Below are positions 35,996-44,403 of a stretch of DNA of 64,000 bases, one piece after another. Numbering within the stretch: position 1 is the first letter of the stretch; each line of letters starts with the position of its first letter. The notes beneath the pieces were generated by a model. The model did not search any database and was not told the DNA's origin. It saw only the letters and a program-made list of their open reading frames with translations. Source of the stretch: Curtobacterium sp. 9128 (GTDB lineage Bacteria; Actinomycetota; Actinomycetes; Actinomycetales; Microbacteriaceae); assembly GCF_900086645.1 (NCBI RefSeq), contig NZ_LT576451.1:1488001-1552000 (forward strand). The letters run 5' to 3'. The position numbers were made by a program, and so were the translations under genes.

Positions 35996-36283
35996 TCAGG
36001 CTGCGAGCGCGAGCTCCGACCGGCGGACGGTCGCCGCCTGGAGGATGGTGCGGCTCGACTCGCCGAGCCAGGAGCGCCCGGGGACGGTCCAGCCGGCTTC
36101 GCCGTCGACCTCAACACGGGTGCCGGGGGTGACGAACAGGTCGAGCACGTCGACGGGCACGCGCACGACGTACTCGCGCTGGGTGCCGTTGTCGCGCACG
36201 GGGAACTCCGCGATGCGGTCGGGGGAGACGACGGGAGCCGCGGTCGCGGTCCCGATGATGGTGATTCGTTCGTTGCTGGTCAT
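35996..36283 (-). CDS. Small OB-fold-like (SSB-like) protein
   Basis: A 95-residue protein. The N-terminal pattern ERITIIGTATAAPVV followed by REYVVRVPVDVLDLF and GTRVEVDGEAGW resembles the strand order of a single-stranded-DNA-binding OB fold without the acidic C-terminal tip of SSB. The SSB relationship is a weak fold impression only. It starts at ATG 36283 with no strong ribosome binding site. Confidence 0.55.
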   Translation of the reverse strand: MTSNERITIIGTATAAPVVSPDRIAEFPVRDNGTQREYVVRVPVDVLDLFVTPGTRVEVDGEAGWTVPGRSWLGESSRTILQAATVRRSELALAA

Positions 36284-36680
36284 GGTGCTGTCTTTCTCGT
36301 CTTCTGGCGAGCCCACGCTGCGGTCCGACGGACGACTGAGTCGCATCGGTCGCATGTGGTGGGCACGCGCACGTCGGCATTCGACGTGCTGTTCGGCCTG
36401 GCCTCGATCGGAAGGATCCGGATCGGACGTTCGGGCGAACGGTGGTCTCGGGGGAATGCGACTCGGGTGAGTCGGCTTCGAGACGGTTCGGTGTGCGCGA
36501 GTCAGATGGGTTCGCTGCAGTGCACCAGAGAAGAACACTACACGAGTGTGCCCCGAATGTCCACCGATCAAGCGCGTTACGCGGTGGAAACCGATCGGGT
36601 CCGTCCGCGAAACACCGCGTCGTTACGGTTCGAGAGCTGAGCCCCCGCTCAGCAACCACCCGGACGAAGGACCTGCACGG
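36284..36680. other. Intergenic region before the cohesin gene
   Basis: 397 bp between divergent genes with no supportable ORF. It contains the small hairpin GCTGAGC..GCTCAGC (36637-36654) just before the cohesin ribosome-binding region. Promoters for both flanking genes must lie here; I could not place them with confidence. Confidence 0.5.
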
Positions 36681-37460
36681 ATGCAGCACCGAACACGCCA
36701 GCGCCCCCGCGCGGCGATCGCCACCGCGACGGCGGTCATGACGGGAGCCCTCGGGCTCGTCGTCCTGACGGCCGGCCCGGCACAGGCGGCCCCGACAGCG
36801 ACCACAGCGACCATCGACGCCCCGGCGTCCGTCACGGTCGGCGACGACTTCGACGTCTCCGTCACGATCCCCGCAACCGCCGACGTCTTCGCGTACGAGA
36901 TCACGCTCGACGCCGACGAGGCGGCCGTCGCCTACCAGGACGGCAGTGTGACCGGTCCGGACGGCGGCTTCGACAGCGTCACCCAGGACGGCGACGAACT
37001 CACCATCGTGCACACCCGACTCGGTACGTCGCCCGCGATCGGGGGCGACCTCGCGAGTTCGATCGGCATGACGGCGACGGGCGCCGGCACGGTGGACCTC
37101 GCGGTCACGAGCATCACGCTCCTCGACGAGGACGGTGCAGCGACCACGCTCGACGCCCCCGCGGCGACGGCCATCGCGATCGAAGCAGCGGCGACCACCG
37201 CGCCGACCGATCCGGCAACGCCGGGCACCCCGGGAGGCGACCCGACGAACGGGGCCGGAGCAGGCGGTGGAACCGGCACCGGCGGCACCGCGACCGACGC
37301 GGACGCCGTGAGCGGTGCCTCCCGTCCGGCCGCAGGCCAGCTCGCCTGGACCGGTGCACAGGTCGCACCGTGGATCGCCGCAAGTCTCGCCCTGCTGCTG
37401 GCCGGTGGCGGCGTCCTCGTCGCCCGGGCCCGCGCCCGCCGGAACGGAGCCACCCGATGA
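36681..37460 (+). CDS. LAWTG-anchored cohesin-domain surface protein
   Basis: A 259-residue exported protein: a signal peptide (1-36, cleavage after AQA), a cohesin-like beta-sandwich (about 39-170) with VTVGDDFDVSVTIP and a closing AGTVDLAVTSITLLDEDG, a Pro/Gly/Thr linker (about 171-227), then LAWTG (231-235), a membrane helix (about 240-258) and an Arg-rich tail. LAXTG is the class E sortase signal of high-GC Gram-positives, so covalent cell-wall attachment is likely. Cohesins bind dockerins, and the next gene, overlapping by 4 nt, encodes a dockerin-like domain. AAGG lies about 11 nt before the ATG. Cohesin assignment is by pattern, not a search. Confidence 0.8.
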   Translation: MQHRTRQRPRAAIATATAVMTGALGLVVLTAGPAQAAPTATTATIDAPASVTVGDDFDVSVTIPATADVFAYEITLDADEAAVAYQDGSVTGPDGGFDSVTQDGDELTIVHTRLGTSPAIGGDLASSIGMTATGAGTVDLAVTSITLLDEDGAATTLDAPAATAIAIEAAATTAPTDPATPGTPGGDPTNGAGAGGGTGTGGTATDADAVSGASRPAAGQLAWTGAQVAPWIAASLALLLAGGGVLVARARARRNGATR

Positions 37461-39388
37461 CCACCCGGCGCACCACCCAGCGCGCCACCCAGCGCGCCAC
37501 CCAGCGCGCCACCCAGCGCGCCACCCAGCGCACCACCCAGCGCACCACCCAGCGCGCGACGCACACCACCAAGCGAGCTGCCGCCGGCGCTGCCCTCATC
37601 GCCCTCGTCGGCACCGTCCTCGCCGCGACACCGGCGCTGACGGCGCAGGCGGCCGACCCCACCGTCGACGCGAGCCCTGCCGCGATGCTCGCGCCGTACT
37701 ACACGTCCCTCGACCTGACCGGCGACGACCAGGTCACGACCGAGGACCTGACCGTCCTGACGAAGTCCCTCGGGACGACGAGCACCGACACCAGCTGGTC
37801 CGCCGTCGCGAAGGCGGACACCGACGGCGACGGCACCATCACGGTCGCCGACGTCGCCGCGCTGTCCCAGCGCATGATCTACGACGACGGCCCGTTCCAG
37901 CTCGTCGAGGCCTCGACCCTCGACATGCAGGCCGCGATGAACGCGGGCGTGACGACCTCGGTCGCGATCACGCAGGACTACCTCGACCGCATCGCCGCCT
38001 ACGACCGCACGACCGTGCAGGCCGGCGGACGTCCGCTGAACTCGATCATCACCACGAACAAGGAAGCACTCGCGGCCGCGAAGACCGCCGACACCGAGCG
38101 GGCCGAGCACGGGATGACGAGCATGCTCCTCGGCGTGCCGATCGCGCTGAAGGACAACTACGACACGAAGGACATGCCGACCACCGGTGGCTGCGGCTGC
38201 TGGGACGACAACCAGACCGACACCGACGCCGCGATGGTCACCGGCCTCCGCAGCGCCGGTGCCGTGATCCTGGCGAAGGCGAGCCTCGACGAGTTCGCGT
38301 ACGGCTTCGTGTCGGAGTTCTCCTCGAACCAGCCGGCGGGATCCTCGCTCCTCGTCGCGAGCCCCTACGTCACGACGCAGACAGCAGGCGGGTCCAGCGG
38401 TGGAACCGGTGCTGCGATCGCCGCGAACCTGGCGGGCATCGGCTTCGGCACCGACACCGGTGGGTCGATCCGCATCCCGTCCTCGTACAACCAGCTCGTC
38501 GGCATCCGCCCGACGGTGGGGCTGACGAGCCGAGACGGCATCATCCCGCTCGCGCTGTCGCAGGACACCGGTGGGCCCATCGCCCGCTCGGTGACCGACG
38601 CCGCGGTGGCACTCGACGCCGTCACCGGGGTCGATGCAGCCGATCCGGTGACGAGCGGCCAAACGGGCAAGGTCCCGACGTCCTACACCGCCGCGCTCGA
38701 CCCGGAGGCGCTCCAGGGCGCGCGGATCGGCTACGTCACGTCGATGGTCGGCACGAACGCCACGACGCTGCGTCTGTTCAACGAGTCCGTCGCGAAGCTC
38801 GCCGCCGCCGGGGCGACGGTCGTGCCGATCAGCAGCACCGCGGACTTCGCGAAGGTGCTGAACGAGGGCAGCGGATCGACGAACGAGTTCAAGCACGACC
38901 TCGACGAGTACGTCCAGAAGCACCTCGACCCGGACGTCACCGCCCGGAGCATCTCGGGCATCCTCGCATCGGGTGAGTACGTGCCGAGCCGGAAGTCCAC
39001 GTACGAGGCACGCGACAAGATCACGGACGCCCAGTACCAGGCGTGGGCCGGTCCGAGCGGGACGCACACGACGCAGCTCGCCACCGGCAAGCAGGTCGTC
39101 ACGTCGATGATGGACACGCAGGACCTCGACGCGCTCGTCTACCCGTCGGGCACGCCGTACGGCACGCAGTCGACGAACATGCGCCTCAGCCCGAACACCG
39201 GCATGCCGGCCGTGACGGTCCCGATGGGACAGGCCACCGCGGCCGACAACACGGTCACCGGCGGCGGCGTGAACCTGGAGTTCCTGGGCCGCTCGTACGA
39301 CGAGAGCACCGTGATCGGGCTCGGCTACGCCTTCGAGCAGGCGACGCACGCGCGCACCACGCCGGCCGCGTACGGCCCGCTCGGGTAG
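37457..39388 (+). CDS. Secreted dockerin-bearing amidase
   Basis: A 643-residue exported amidase-signature enzyme. A long Arg/Thr n-region precedes a signal sequence that ends AQA-AD (about 65). A dockerin-like double Ca-binding domain follows: Asp86-Asp97 (LTGDDQVTTED) and Asp121-Asp132 (DTDGDGTITVAD, canonical). The amidase domain has the Ser-cisSer-Lys triad Lys232, Ser314 (GGSSGG) and Ser337 (GTDTGGSIR). It hydrolyses amide bonds; the substrate is unknown, and a surface location suggests an external amide or peptide. ATG overlaps the cohesin gene stop. Seven Thr-Gln-Arg-Ala/Thr repeats extend the n-region. Confidence 0.88.
   Translation: MTTRRTTQRATQRATQRATQRATQRTTQRTTQRATHTTKRAAAGAALIALVGTVLAATPALTAQAADPTVDASPAAMLAPYYTSLDLTGDDQVTTEDLTVLTKSLGTTSTDTSWSAVAKADTDGDGTITVADVAALSQRMIYDDGPFQLVEASTLDMQAAMNAGVTTSVAITQDYLDRIAAYDRTTVQAGGRPLNSIITTNKEALAAAKTADTERAEHGMTSMLLGVPIALKDNYDTKDMPTTGGCGCWDDNQTDTDAAMVTGLRSAGAVILAKASLDEFAYGFVSEFSSNQPAGSSLLVASPYVTTQTAGGSSGGTGAAIAANLAGIGFGTDTGGSIRIPSSYNQLVGIRPTVGLTSRDGIIPLALSQDTGGPIARSVTDAAVALDAVTGVDAADPVTSGQTGKVPTSYTAALDPEALQGARIGYVTSMVGTNATTLRLFNESVAKLAAAGATVVPISSTADFAKVLNEGSGSTNEFKHDLDEYVQKHLDPDVTARSISGILASGEYVPSRKSTYEARDKITDAQYQAWAGPSGTHTTQLATGKQVVTSMMDTQDLDALVYPSGTPYGTQSTNMRLSPNTGMPAVTVPMGQATAADNTVTGGGVNLEFLGRSYDESTVIGLGYAFEQATHARTTPAAYGPLG
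37475..37558 (+). repeat. Seven tandem 12-bp repeats inside the amidase signal peptide
   Basis: Seven in-frame 12-bp units encode Thr-Gln-Arg-(Ala/Thr) at residues 7-34. They lengthen the basic n-region to about 40 residues, unusual for a Sec signal. Slippage would change length by four residues without shifting frame. Confidence 0.9.
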
Positions 39389-39400
39389 TCGGCCCGGCAC

Positions 39401-39447
39401 GACGGACAGGAGGCTCGGTGCACGTCGTGCGCCGAGCCTCCTGTCCG
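39401..39447. terminator. Hairpin of the GGCTCGG palindrome family between convergent genes
   Basis: A perfect 17-bp stem (39401-39417 with 39431-39447) encloses GCAC..GTGC, which can extend it. It begins 12 bp after the amidase stop and ends 10 bp before the 3' end of the convergent PEP-mutase-like gene, the position of a bidirectional terminator. Arm sequence ACGGACAGGAGGCTCGG places it in the family of 4825 and 27867. Confidence 0.75.
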
Positions 39448-39456
39448 TCCGGTGCG

Positions 39457-40233
39457 TCAGTTCAGGGCCGGGGTGTCCTCCGGCACGACGCCCCCGCCGT
39501 ACAGGTCGGTCGCCAGGTCGCGGAGCGCCCGGAGGGCGACGCGCTGCGTCAGCGGACCGTAGGAGATCCGGGCGACGCCGAGGGCCTCGTACTCCGCCGC
39601 GGGCAGGGCACCGGGGAGCCCGATGACGCTGAGCTTCCCACGGCCGAGCCCCTCGACGAGCCGCTCCACGACGTCGCGCTGGATCGCACCCGGGACGAAC
39701 ACGAGCGGTGCGCCGGCGTCGAGGAACGCCTTGCCGCGGGCGATGGCGTCGGCGATGCTCTCGTCGAGCGGGCGGTCGCCGCCGCGGGCGATCGCATCGG
39801 TCCGTGCGTTGAGCTGGAACGCCACACCCTCGTCCTCCGCGGCCTTCGTGATCGCGGCGACGCGGGCGACGGCCTCGTCGAAGGGACGGAGGCGGTCCTC
39901 GACGTTCGCGCCGACGACGCCGAAGCCGATCGCGCGACGGATGGTCTCGGCGGGGTCCTCGTACCCGTCGTCGAGGTCGGCCGTCACGGGCAGGTCGACG
40001 GCCTCGGCGACGATCCGGGCGCCCTGGAGCGCGAGGTCGAGGGGCATCCCGCCGTCGTCGTAGCCGTACGACGCGGCGATCGAGTGCCCGGCGGTCGCGA
40101 TCGCGTGGGTGTCCGGCAGTGCCGCGACGGTCTTCGCGCTGATCGCGTCCCACACGTTCACGACGCGGAGGATCTCGGGGGCTTCGTGCAGGGTCTTGAG
40201 GGTCGACGCCTTGTCGGCGGTACTCGTGCTCAT
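39457..40233 (-). CDS. Isocitrate lyase/PEP mutase superfamily protein
   Basis: A 258-residue TIM-barrel protein of the ICL/PEP mutase superfamily. RVVNVWDAISAK (about 23-34) and TADLDDGYED (about 84-93) hold the substrate and Mg-binding residues, and GANVEDR (about 108) follows. It lacks the KKCGH motif of isocitrate lyase. Likely chemistry is C-C or P-C bond cleavage of a 2-oxo acid-like compound; substrate unknown. TACTGT (40241-40246, minus strand) lies 7 nt before the ATG (leaderless). Confidence 0.83.
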   Translation of the reverse strand: MSTSTADKASTLKTLHEAPEILRVVNVWDAISAKTVAALPDTHAIATAGHSIAASYGYDDGGMPLDLALQGARIVAEAVDLPVTADLDDGYEDPAETIRRAIGFGVVGANVEDRLRPFDEAVARVAAITKAAEDEGVAFQLNARTDAIARGGDRPLDESIADAIARGKAFLDAGAPLVFVPGAIQRDVVERLVEGLGRGKLSVIGLPGALPAAEYEALGVARISYGPLTQRVALRALRDLATDLYGGGVVPEDTPALN

Positions 40234-40288
40234 GGCACCGACAGTAGGCCGACGCGTCGGCCCCCGGCCCAAGGTGACCCGGAGACGA

Positions 40289-40330
40289 CGCGAGATGACG
40301 GACGGACTCGCGCCGAGCCTCCTGTCCGGT
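40289..40330. repeat. Degenerate half-copy of the GGCTCGG palindrome family
   Basis: GCCGAGCCTCCTGTCCG near 40310-40327 matches one arm of the 39401-39447 hairpin, while the facing arm GGACGGACTCGCG is decayed. Unlike the other members it sits between divergent genes, so terminator function is not expected here. Confidence 0.5.
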
Positions 40331-40343
40331 GCACCATGAGGGG

Positions 40344-41531
40344 ATGGCGAGCGACGAGGAGGACCCGGTCGGCACGATCCGCGGGGTCCGCACGAGCATC
40401 AAGTGGACGCGGTACGCGCCGGACGTGTTGCCCCTGTTCGTCGCCGAGATGGACCACGAGGTCGCGCCGGAGATCCGGCAGGCGCTCGTCGAACGGGTGC
40501 AGCAGTCCGACCTCGGCTACCTCGACGGCCCCGGGCCGCTGGCGCCGGCGTTCGCGTCCTTCGCGCGTGAGCGCTGGGGCTGGGAGGTCGACCCAGCCCG
40601 CGTGTACCTGGCCACCGACGTCAGCGTCGGGATCGTCGAGACGCTGCGGCTGGCGCTGCCGGACGGTGGTCGCGTCGCGATCACCCCGCCGGTGTACCCG
40701 CCGTTCTTCGAACTCGTCGAAGAGGCCCGATGTCAGGTGGAAGAGGTCCCGCTCGCCGAGCAGTGGGGCGTCTACCGGCTCGACCTCGAGGGGCTCGAGC
40801 GTGCCTTCGCATCCGGGGTCCGGGTGTTCCTGCTCTGCAACCCGCACAACCCCATCGGGCTCGTGCACGACCGTGCCGACCTGCTCGCGCTGGCAGAGCT
40901 GGCCGCACGGTACGACGTCCTCGTGATCTCGGACGAGATCCACGCGCCGCTGACCCACCCGGGCGTGCAGTTCACGCCGTTCGCCTCGATCGCGTCGTCC
41001 GTCGGAGCGCGCAGCGTCTGTGTCACGTCCGCGAGCAAGGGCTGGAACCTCGCCGGGGTGAAGTGCTCCGTCATCGTCGCCGGGGACGACCGGACCGCAG
41101 CGCTCCTCGACACCCTGTGGGAAGAGGTGGCGTGCCGGACGAGCATCCTCGGGCTGCACGCGAACCTCGCGGCGTTCTCGCTCGCGGTGGGGTGGCTCGA
41201 CGACGTCATCGACCGGATCGTCGCGAACGACCGCTTGCTCGCGAAGCTCCTCGCCGAGCACCTGCCGGGGGTCGTGTACTCCCGGCCGCGCGCCGGTTAC
41301 CTGGCGTGGCTCGACTTCCGGGGGATCGGCCTCGGGGACGACCCGGCCGTGCAGCTCCGCGAGCACGCCTTCGTGGCGCTGAACTCCGGCGTGCCCTTCG
41401 GGTCCGAGGGACGCGGGTTCGCGCGGATCAACCTGGCGTGCTCGCCGGACACCCTGCGCGAAGCGGTGCTGCGGATCGCGGCGGCGTACCCGTCGAGTGC
41501 GCAGGAAGCCGTGGTCTGGCACGTCGCGTGA
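40344..41531 (+). CDS. MalY/PatB-like PLP-dependent C-S lyase or aminotransferase
   Basis: A 395-residue fold-type I PLP enzyme. LPLFVAEMDHEVAPEI (about 35-50) is the MalY/PatB substrate-side signature, CNPHNPIG (about 165) binds cofactor, ISDEIHAPL follows, and Lys232 in SASKGWN forms the internal aldimine. The closest characterised proteins are cystathionine beta-lyases. ATG 40344 gives a family-length protein, but its purine-rich GAGGGG is adjacent rather than spaced, so the exact start is uncertain. Confidence 0.9.
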   Translation: MASDEEDPVGTIRGVRTSIKWTRYAPDVLPLFVAEMDHEVAPEIRQALVERVQQSDLGYLDGPGPLAPAFASFARERWGWEVDPARVYLATDVSVGIVETLRLALPDGGRVAITPPVYPPFFELVEEARCQVEEVPLAEQWGVYRLDLEGLERAFASGVRVFLLCNPHNPIGLVHDRADLLALAELAARYDVLVISDEIHAPLTHPGVQFTPFASIASSVGARSVCVTSASKGWNLAGVKCSVIVAGDDRTAALLDTLWEEVACRTSILGLHANLAAFSLAVGWLDDVIDRIVANDRLLAKLLAEHLPGVVYSRPRAGYLAWLDFRGIGLGDDPAVQLREHAFVALNSGVPFGSEGRGFARINLACSPDTLREAVLRIAAAYPSSAQEAVVWHVA

Positions 41532-41556
41532 GCTGCTCGGCGCGACGAGCTGGTGC

Positions 41557-41760
41557 TCACGCGTCGATGTACTGGTTCCGGCCGACGACGCGGATCGCCA
41601 GGTCGACCTCGCTGGAGGGGATCTCCTCCGTCATGGCGACCCATTCCCGAGCGACGAACCCGACCGAGCCCCAACGGGAGACCTCGGTGACGAGGAACCC
41701 GTCGATGAACACCTGCCACATGCCCTTGTCCCGGACCGCCTGGACCTCGTGCGTCGCCAT
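41557..41760 (-). CDS. Small HicB/antitoxin-like protein
   Basis: A 67-residue protein with a beta-beta-alpha look: HEVQAVRDKGMWQVFIDG then an amphipathic helix VGFVAREWVAMTEEIP and a final strand. The pattern resembles partial RNase-H-like HicB antitoxins, but no HicA toxin is adjacent. TACGCT (41767-41772, minus strand) lies exactly 6 nt before the ATG, evidence that this short gene is real and leaderless. Confidence 0.65.
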   Translation of the reverse strand: MATHEVQAVRDKGMWQVFIDGFLVTEVSRWGSVGFVAREWVAMTEEIPSSEVDLAIRVVGRNQYIDA

Positions 41761-41815
41761 GCCGCGAGCGTAGCAAGCGTGCCCGGCGGCGCTCAGCCGA
41801 CGCGCTTGGCGCTGC

Positions 41816-42271
41816 TCAGCCGACGCGCTTGGCGTAGTAGCGGAGCATCGGCGTCTCGCCGGAGGGCTTCGACCAGTCGGCCGGCCCGGTGCCCGTGAGG
41901 TGCCATCCGCGTCGCTCGTACAGTCGCCACGCCCCGGGTGTCTCCTCGGTGACGTCGAGTCGCACGTGGGTGCCGGGTGCGCCGTGTTCCGCCGCAGCGA
42001 GCAGGTCGTCCGCGAGTCCTCGGCAGCGGTGCTCCGGGTCGACGAAGAGCCGCGTGACCGACGGCATGCGACCTGGTCCGGCGACGGCGATGCCGACGTG
42101 CCCGACGACCCGTCCCTCGTCGACGGCGACCCAGGCGGCGAGGAGCCCCTCCGGGGAGAGCCAGGCGCGTGGGTCGTCCGGCCAGGTCGCCGGGTACCCG
42201 TCGGCGTGCACGCGCCAGAGCACCTCGACCAACGTGTCGAGGTGGGCGTCGGTGCGTTCGTGGATCCGCAT
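41816..42271 (-). CDS. GNAT-family N-acetyltransferase
   Basis: A 151-residue acetyltransferase with beta4/beta5 VTRLFVDPEHRCRGLADDLLAAA (about 90-112), which includes the acetyl-CoA pyrophosphate loop RCRGLA, and the late YERRGW. The substrate is unknown. ATG 42271 is preferred to a longer frame to 42316. The adjacent membrane protein gene ends 4 bp upstream, so they are probably cotranscribed. Confidence 0.85.
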   Translation of the reverse strand: MRIHERTDAHLDTLVEVLWRVHADGYPATWPDDPRAWLSPEGLLAAWVAVDEGRVVGHVGIAVAGPGRMPSVTRLFVDPEHRCRGLADDLLAAAEHGAPGTHVRLDVTEETPGAWRLYERRGWHLTGTGPADWSKPSGETPMLRYYAKRVG

Positions 42272-42275
42272 GGCG

Positions 42276-42659
42276 TCAGGCACTGTCGGCAGCGCCCCGC
42301 GATCCGTCAGGAGCACGACGTGATCCGTCGGGGTCAGTGCCCGATCCGTCGGGTCGTGCGTCGCGGTCGTCGAAGAACCCCTTGGCCCCGAACGCGAACG
42401 ACAGGATGCAGAGCAGTGCGCCGACGACGAACCACACGATGTCGCCGGTCGTCGGGTCGGCCACGGCCGAGCGTCCGAAGAGCAGGCCGATCGCGATGAC
42501 GAAGTTGGTCATGCCCCACGCCACGTTGGTGCACGGCGACGAGTACCGCCCGAACGGCGTGCGGAACACGCGACCGCCGAGCCCCGCCACGAAGTGCGGC
42601 ATGCCGTTGGTCAGCGCGAACCCTGCGATCGCGAACAGCACCACCCCGATGATCCCCAT
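42276..42659 (-). CDS. Small four-helix membrane protein
   Basis: A 127-residue protein with hydrophobic segments at about 2-18, 44-62, 70-90 and a shorter first loop containing the conserved-looking MPHFVAGLGGRVFRTPFGRYSSP (positions about 20-42). The C-terminus is a charged Asp/Gly/Arg-rich tail with a repeated PDGS pattern. ATG 42659 is supported by TAGGGT (42666-42671, minus strand) 6 nt upstream; a GTG two codons earlier overlaps that spacing. Function unknown. Confidence 0.75.
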   Translation of the reverse strand: MGIIGVVLFAIAGFALTNGMPHFVAGLGGRVFRTPFGRYSSPCTNVAWGMTNFVIAIGLLFGRSAVADPTTGDIVWFVVGALLCILSFAFGAKGFFDDRDARPDGSGTDPDGSRRAPDGSRGAADSA

Positions 42660-42703
42660 GCGCACACCCTAGGACGTGCGGCGCGTCGGGGTCAGGTCGG
42701 GCC

Positions 42704-43192
42704 TCAGTCCAGGTCGAGCGCCATGTGGACGTTCGCGCGCGTGTACGGGCTCGGTTCGTGTTCGTCCGCGCCGAGGTGCCGGAACCCGGTGGTCTCGTAG
42801 AGGTGCACGGCGCTGGCGAGGTCGGCGTTGCTCTCGAGCACCACGCGCGACGCGCCGAGCGACCGGGCGCGGTCGATGGCGGTCTCGATGAGTCGTCGAC
42901 CGGTGCCGTGCCCCTGGTGGTCCGGAGCGACCGCCATCTTGACGAGTTCGAACACCCCGGGGGTCACCGGCGCGATCCCGATGCAGCCGACGACGGTGCC
43001 GTCCGCCAGCCGTGCGACGAGCACGGCACCGCCGGGTTCGACGATGCGTCCCACGGGGTCACCGAGGTACTTGCGGTCCTCGTCCTCGAGCGCGAAGAAG
43101 CGGGTGATCCACGCTTCGTTGAGGACACGGAACGCCTCGGCGTCCGCGGGGGTGGCGAGGTCGGCGATGGTGATGTCGGCGGTGTCGGGCAT
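42704..43192 (-). CDS. GNAT-family N-acetyltransferase
   Basis: A 162-residue acetyltransferase: ELVKMAVAPDHQGHGTGRRLIETAI (about 92-116) holds the Q/RxxGxG/A acetyl-CoA motif (QGHGTG), and LYETTGFRHLG follows. PDHQGHGTG is typical of broad-specificity members. It is divergent from the LysR regulator gene, 68 bp between starts, and so is a plausible target of it. Confidence 0.87.
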   Translation of the reverse strand: MPDTADITIADLATPADAEAFRVLNEAWITRFFALEDEDRKYLGDPVGRIVEPGGAVLVARLADGTVVGCIGIAPVTPGVFELVKMAVAPDHQGHGTGRRLIETAIDRARSLGASRVVLESNADLASAVHLYETTGFRHLGADEHEPSPYTRANVHMALDLD

Positions 43193-43260
43193 GGCTCCAT
43201 CCTCAGGCCGACCCCGAGAAGAGTCCAATACTCGTTCGCGTCGATCGATACGCTGGATGC

Positions 43261-44139
43261 ATGGATCACGACGTCGACCTCCGGCAGCTCCGCGCGTTCC
43301 TGGCGGTCGCCGACGAACTGCACTTCGGCCGGGCCGCCGAGGCCCTCCACATCGCCCAGCCCGCGCTCTCCCAGCAGATCCGACGGACCGAACGCGCGCT
43401 CGGCGTGGACCTCTTCGCCCGGACGTCGCGGAGCGTCGCGCTCACACCGGCCGGTCGCGCCCTGCAGGGGCGTGCGCGGTCGCTCCTGGCCCAGGCAGCG
43501 CGGGACCTCGACGAGACGGTCCGCGTCGGACGAGGTGAAGCCGGGCGCCTCGACGTGGGGTTCGTGGTCTCGGCGCTGCCGCTCGGTCCGATCGAACGCG
43601 TGCAGCGGTTCCGGGAGCGCTACCCCCTGGTCCGCGTCGAACTCACTGAGGGCTACACGTCGCAGCTGCTCGCGCGCATCGTCCGTGGCGAGCTCGACCT
43701 GGCGATCGTGCGCGACCCGGACCCGACGGACGGTGTCCGGACCACGCCGTTCCGGAGCGAGCGGTTCGTCGCGGCCGTCCCGCGGGACCACCGGTTCGCC
43801 GAGCGTGCGGAGATCGACGGCACCGAGCTCGTCGACGACCCGTTCGTGTTCTTCCCCGCCGAGGCGGGCACCGTCGCCACCGAGCGGAACCTCGCCCCGG
43901 TGGTGCGGGGTGCGAAGCGTCCGACGGTCGTGCAGGAGGCGACGACCTGGGCCACGGTGCTGCACCTCGTCGGTGCCGGGCTCGGCGTCACGATCGCGCC
44001 GGCGAGTGCGACGCTCGCGGCACCGGACACCGTCGTGCTGCTGCCGCTGACGAGCGACCACCGCAGCGAGCTGTGCTGGGCGGTCCGCGCCGACGACGAC
44101 CGCGAGATCCTCCGGAACTTCGTCGCAGCGGCCGACTGA
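43261..44139 (+). CDS. LysR-family transcriptional regulator
   Basis: A 292-residue LysR protein: N-terminal winged HTH (about 6-65, FGRAAEALHIAQPALSQQIRR) and a two-lobed periplasmic-binding-like effector domain (about 95-290). The divergent GNAT gene is the likely target. TACGCT (43249-43254) is 6 nt before ATG, giving a leaderless message. Confidence 0.92.
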   Translation: MDHDVDLRQLRAFLAVADELHFGRAAEALHIAQPALSQQIRRTERALGVDLFARTSRSVALTPAGRALQGRARSLLAQAARDLDETVRVGRGEAGRLDVGFVVSALPLGPIERVQRFRERYPLVRVELTEGYTSQLLARIVRGELDLAIVRDPDPTDGVRTTPFRSERFVAAVPRDHRFAERAEIDGTELVDDPFVFFPAEAGTVATERNLAPVVRGAKRPTVVQEATTWATVLHLVGAGLGVTIAPASATLAAPDTVVLLPLTSDHRSELCWAVRADDDREILRNFVAAAD

Positions 44140-44148
44140 CCGAGCTGC

Positions 44149-44403
44149 CTACCCCAGCGGCAGCACCGGTGCCCGCTGGTCGCCGAGCTCGTCCCGTCGC
44201 CACGGTCGCGAGCCGCGCAACCCGAGGCCGAGCTGCACGAGCACGAACGACACGTGCGGCTCGACGTCGGGGTCCCACGGACCCTCGACGCCCAGGCCGA
44301 AGGCGCCGAGCTCGTCATCGGCCTCGTCGCGGACCGTCAGCCGCCAGCGTCCGTCGCCCTGTTCCTCGACGACGACCCATCGCGCAGTGGGGAACCGGCT
44401 CAC
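44149..44403 (-). CDS. Hypothetical small protein coupled to the EF-G-binding protein
   Basis: An 84-residue protein of beta-rich appearance (RWVVVEEQGDGRWRLTVRDEAD; VSFVLVQLGLGLRG) that I do not recognise. Its GTG overlaps the stop of the FBP-domain gene by 4 nt, so the two are made together. Longer upward extension of the frame is antisense-like and rejected. Confidence 0.6.
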   Translation of the reverse strand: MSRFPTARWVVVEEQGDGRWRLTVRDEADDELGAFGLGVEGPWDPDVEPHVSFVLVQLGLGLRGSRPWRRDELGDQRAPVLPLG

